Source: Deltaproteobacteria bacterium
GTDB taxonomy: Bacteria; Desulfobacterota; UBA8473
Reading direction: 5' to 3'
DNA length: 8,640 nucleotides
NCBI GenBank assembly: GCA_030621455.1
Contig: JAUXHQ010000058.1
Span: forward strand, 1-8,640
The position numbers were made by a program, and so were the translations under genes. Positions 6,491-8,640 of this stretch are shown piece by piece. The first letter of the stretch is position 1; every line of letters begins with the position of its first letter. The notes beneath the pieces were generated by a model. It made no database searches, was not told the origin of the DNA, and worked only from the letters and a program-made list of their open reading frames with translations.

Positions 6491-6877
6491 CTATTGTAAC
6501 AGGGCCTCAGCCCGTTTTGCTAATTCAGAAGGCGCCACCGGCTTGTCAATATAATCATCCGCCTCTATCTCCATACCCATCCTTTGCGTGTATTTTGTCG
6601 TAGGTATATTAGAAGCAACAGCGGTTAGCAGGAGTATGGGTATTGAACTGTACTCGGGGTCAGCCTTGAGTTCGTGACAGACAGCGTAACCATCCTTGTT
6701 TGGCATCATCACGTCGAGGATGATCAAGTCAGGTGACTCCTCCTTAGCTTTCCGGAGTCCCTCAACTCCATCGTACGCGGTGATTACCTCGTAACTCCGA
6801 TTTTCCAGTATCATCCTAAGTGATTCTACAAAATCGGAATCATCATCGACCACGAGGACCCTTGGCATTTTTTCCAT
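6491..6877 (-). CDS. Single-domain response regulator
   Basis: This 128-residue protein is a lone receiver domain with no DNA-binding or enzymatic output. It has the acidic cluster DDD at 11-13, the phosphoacceptor Asp55 in LIILDVMMPNKDG (51-63), Thr85 in LLLTAVAS and Lys112 in YIDKPV (109-114). Between strand 4 and strand 5 it carries a longer loop than CheY (residues about 88-105, IPTTKYTQRMGMEIEADDYI overall). The start at 6877 is set by a near-perfect ribosome site, AAAGGAGGT on the minus strand (complement of 6886-6894), 8 bases from the ATG; the next ATG (codon 4) would be too far. It precedes the hybrid kinase and is likely its partner, passing phosphate on to another protein or acting by binding. 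It could share a transcript with metVF, whose last gene ends 148 bases upstream. Confidence 0.92.
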   Translation of the reverse strand: MEKMPRVLVVDDDSDFVESLRMILENRSYEVITAYDGVEGLRKAKEESPDLIILDVMMPNKDGYAVCHELKADPEYSSIPILLLTAVASNIPTTKYTQRMGMEIEADDYIDKPVAPSELAKRAEALLQ

Positions 6878-7025
6878 GGCATTTTACCTCCTTTCATATT
6901 ATTCGACCTGTGCAATTACCCAACCCCAGTGTCTTGAAGTGTCTCTGATGAATAAGTGAACAGCATTGAATTAAGCGTTAAACCTGACCAACTGCATAGG
7001 TCGATCTTAATTAGGGACCAAACCT
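6878..7025. other. Intergenic region between metF and the response regulator
   Basis: These 148 bases hold the response regulator's ribosome site at the left end. I see no convincing terminator for metF and no promoter with both boxes near consensus. A TTGGGT/TAATAT pair on the minus strand would place the start inside the ribosome site and is not credible. Read-through from metVF into the two-component genes is therefore possible. Confidence 0.4.
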
Positions 7026-7934
7026 TCAGTCTTGAGTCTTTAACGCCGGGAAGATCCCCGACATTTCAATAATCTCTGGTACCAGTTCTTCCTTGCCGAT
7101 GGCCATTATGTGTACCCCGTCGCACATCTTCTCCTCCCAAATCTGCTTGATCATCCGGCCCGCAATCTCTATCCCCTTTGCCAGAGCCCCACCTTTGGGC
7201 GCGGATGACATCTCATCAATCAAACCTTGCGGCACACTGACACCCGCCACATTCTTGTTCATGAACCGGGCCATGGGCGCTGACGTGAGCAGGATGACAC
7301 CGGCGAGGATTTTTGCGGGGAACCCTCTCGCATATTCCATGAATCTCTTGAAATTATCGAGATCGTACACTGCCTGGGTCTGGATAAACTCGGCCCCGGC
7401 CTCGATCTTCTTTTCGAATTTTATGAGCTGAGGTTCAATGGGGTTTGCCTCGGGGGTTACAATAGCCCCCGCACAGAACGACACAGCCCCGTCCAGGTTA
7501 TTGCCTCCCATGTCCTTACCTTTTTCCATCAACCTGATGGTAGCCAAGAGCTGGCTCGAATCCACGTCGAAGACGGACTTGGCCTCCTTGTGGTCTCCCA
7601 GGACGATCGAATCCCCTGTAAGACAGAGGACGTTATTGATCCCTCTACTGGAAGCAAAAAGTAAATCCGCCTCAAGCGCCATTCGGTTCCGATCCCTGCA
7701 GGTCATCTGTAATATAGGCTCACCACCCATTTCCTTCACCAGGAGGGCCCCTCCAAGGGAAGGAAATCGCATGACCGAACTCTGATGATCGGTAACATTC
7801 ATTGCATCCACCTTGTCTTTTAACAACTCAACATGGTGGGCCATCTTCTCCAGATTTGTCCCCTTTGGCGGGGCCACCTCAGAGGTAATTACAAATTTTC
7901 CCGATTTCAGCGCATCTTTAAAAGAGGAAGACAT
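7026..7934 (-). CDS. metF: Methylene-tetrahydrofolate reductase
   Basis: MetF is the flavoprotein that interconverts 5,10-methylene-THF and 5-methyl-THF. In anaerobes this is the last step of the methyl branch of the Wood-Ljungdahl pathway, and it also feeds methionine synthesis. The 302-residue TIM-barrel protein has the usual length. Visible family marks are TSEVAPPKG (17-25), whose Glu19 corresponds to the catalytic glutamate, NVTDHQSS (46-53), TCRDRNR (78-84), LCLTGD (103-108) and the late-barrel AEFIQTQAVYD (181-191), matching the FFxTQ region. The ATG at 7934 has a GAGGTGG ribosome site 4-5 bases upstream on its strand. It begins 16 bases after the metV stop, so the two are almost surely one operon encoding the MetVF complex. 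NAD(P)H versus ferredoxin or bifurcating electron donors cannot be decided from this protein alone. Confidence 0.95.
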   Translation of the reverse strand: MSSSFKDALKSGKFVITSEVAPPKGTNLEKMAHHVELLKDKVDAMNVTDHQSSVMRFPSLGGALLVKEMGGEPILQMTCRDRNRMALEADLLFASSRGINNVLCLTGDSIVLGDHKEAKSVFDVDSSQLLATIRLMEKGKDMGGNNLDGAVSFCAGAIVTPEANPIEPQLIKFEKKIEAGAEFIQTQAVYDLDNFKRFMEYARGFPAKILAGVILLTSAPMARFMNKNVAGVSVPQGLIDEMSSAPKGGALAKGIEIAGRMIKQIWEEKMCDGVHIMAIGKEELVPEIIEMSGIFPALKTQD

Positions 7935-7950
7935 AAACCACCTCGCTTGT

Positions 7951-8595
7951 CTAAAGTATGAATTTCCCCGGTGAAGGTTCCCCCTGATGATTTCTAGGTT
8001 TTTGAAGCTTTCTCATGCCATCGAGCCGGCCAAGTTCGTTCAATCGATTATATATCAGGGTCCAGGCGCAATCCTTGGCATTATCTATCTCACACTTTCC
8101 GTCATTGGTCCCCCCACACGGTCCATTTACAAGCCCCTTATGACAGGATGTTACAGGACAGATCCCACCGGTCTCGCCGAGGACACAGGTTCCGCACTGG
8201 GCGCATACCTCGTCAAATTGACCCAAAGCCGTCTCCTTCCCGATAAAGAGGGTATCAAGGGCAGGCACAACAAGCTTTTTCAACTGTTTTGCGATAGTTT
8301 GAACACCAAAGGCACAGGTCATGATAAGAAGGGCATCCGCCTGGTCGATCTGTTGGCCATGTTCGTTTAGAGCCTCTGATGTCATGTTGTCACAAGCGAC
8401 AGGCAACACCAGATCTCCGGTGATCAGCTTGCCCTTATTTGCCAGATGTTCTTTCATGACGTTCACTTCTGTCTGGCCACCGGTATGTGTCAGTGTAACG
8501 CACGTGCCGCAGCCTATGACGAAAACCCTTCCTAACCCATTTAGGAGTTGATCGATCTCCTCTTCCGACTTTTGTTGTGTAATGGATCTGATCAT
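7951..8595 (-). CDS. metV: MetV, cysteine-rich methylene-THF reductase partner subunit
   Basis: MetV is the zinc and iron-sulfur binding partner of MetF in acetogens and related anaerobes, thought to link the flavin subunit to electron carriers. With the start at 8595 it has 214 residues. Twelve cysteines are visible: GCGTC (28-32), Cys68, Cys94, CxxCxxC at 131-137, GICPxTxC (144-151), NGPCGG (157-162), Cys168 and Cys176 in CAWTLIYNRL. The run from CAQCGTC to the CAW is the family signature. A longer in-frame version from a GTG at 8634 is possible. The ATG at 8595 is preferred because it has AGGAGAGG 8 bases upstream and its ATG overlaps the stop of the preceding gene (ATGA), a classic coupling arrangement. 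metF follows after 16 bases. Confidence 0.92.
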   Translation of the reverse strand: MIRSITQQKSEEEIDQLLNGLGRVFVIGCGTCVTLTHTGGQTEVNVMKEHLANKGKLITGDLVLPVACDNMTSEALNEHGQQIDQADALLIMTCAFGVQTIAKQLKKLVVPALDTLFIGKETALGQFDEVCAQCGTCVLGETGGICPVTSCHKGLVNGPCGGTNDGKCEIDNAKDCAWTLIYNRLNELGRLDGMRKLQKPRNHQGEPSPGKFIL

Positions 8596-8640
8596 ATCTC
8601 TGACCTCTCCTTCTCCAGATCGCACCTGAGACACCGCATG
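8592..8640 (-). CDS. 3' end of upstream gene with C-terminal CxxC motif
   Basis: Reading the minus strand in the frame offset from metV, the last codons encode MRCLRCDLEKERSEI followed by TGA at 8594-8592. The frame is open to the window edge, so the gene continues outside. The stop overlaps the metV start by four bases. A terminal RCLRCDLE is a sequence I associate with the C-termini of FAD/Fe-S oxidoreductases of the HdrA / glutamate-synthase-beta type. In known clusters such subunits (HdrA, MvhD) lie beside metVF. The family assignment rests on a handful of residues and is tentative; the existence of a coding 3' end is better supported by the overlap. Confidence 0.55.
   Translation of the reverse strand, partial: MRCLRCDLEKERSEI

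Noticed and set aside
7093..7785. + strand frames opposite metF
   Set aside because: They are antisense to conserved metF codons, with no ribosome sites or motifs.

Overview
The window holds anaerobic central carbon metabolism and C1 metabolism genes, and looks like part of the chromosome of a strictly anaerobic bacterium. A Fe-S (class I) fumarase is split into two subunits and followed by succinyl-CoA synthetase. There is also an ADP-forming acyl-CoA synthetase alpha chain, a methylene-tetrahydrofolate reductase of the MetV/MetF type, and a two-component pair whose kinase carries an N-terminal receiver. This mix is typical of sulfate-reducing or syntrophic Desulfobacterota (former Deltaproteobacteria). 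That placement is inferred from gene content, not from a marker gene. No transposase, phage gene or CRISPR array is visible.

Region 1 (1-3035, + strand) is a compact operon: fumarase alpha (3' end only), fumarase beta, sucC, sucD. The gaps are 21, 47 and 21 bases. Together these enzymes run succinyl-CoA <-> succinate and fumarate <-> malate, a segment of an oxidative or reductive TCA or methylmalonyl-CoA route. The succinate/fumarate step would be encoded elsewhere.

Region 2 (3036-3397) is non-coding apart from a tRNA-Glu(CTC). The tRNA has its own near-consensus sigma70 promoter (TTGACT-17-TATAAA), a leader of about 90 bases that can fold into two successive hairpins, and a strong intrinsic terminator just downstream.

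Region 3 (3398-4923, + strand) is an acyl-CoA synthetase (ADP-forming) alpha chain with no ATP-grasp beta partner in the window. A 25-codon ORF with a plausible ribosome site follows and is probably the stump of a disrupted gene. It runs into the convergent kinase gene.

Region 4 (4924-6877, - strand) is a single-domain response regulator followed by a soluble REC-PAS-HisKA-HATPase kinase. Neither protein has a DNA-binding output.

Region 5 (6878-8640, - strand) carries, in transcription order, the last 15 codons of an unidentified gene with a CxxC motif, metV and metF. The upstream stop overlaps the metV start as ATGA, so the metV start is best placed at 8595. MetV and MetF together reduce or oxidise the methyl branch of the Wood-Ljungdahl pathway.

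Everything recognised belongs to known families. The items most worth a second look are the structured tRNA leader, the orphan acyl-CoA synthetase alpha chain with altered motifs, the truncated ORF at 4818-4895, and the translationally coupled gene upstream of metV.
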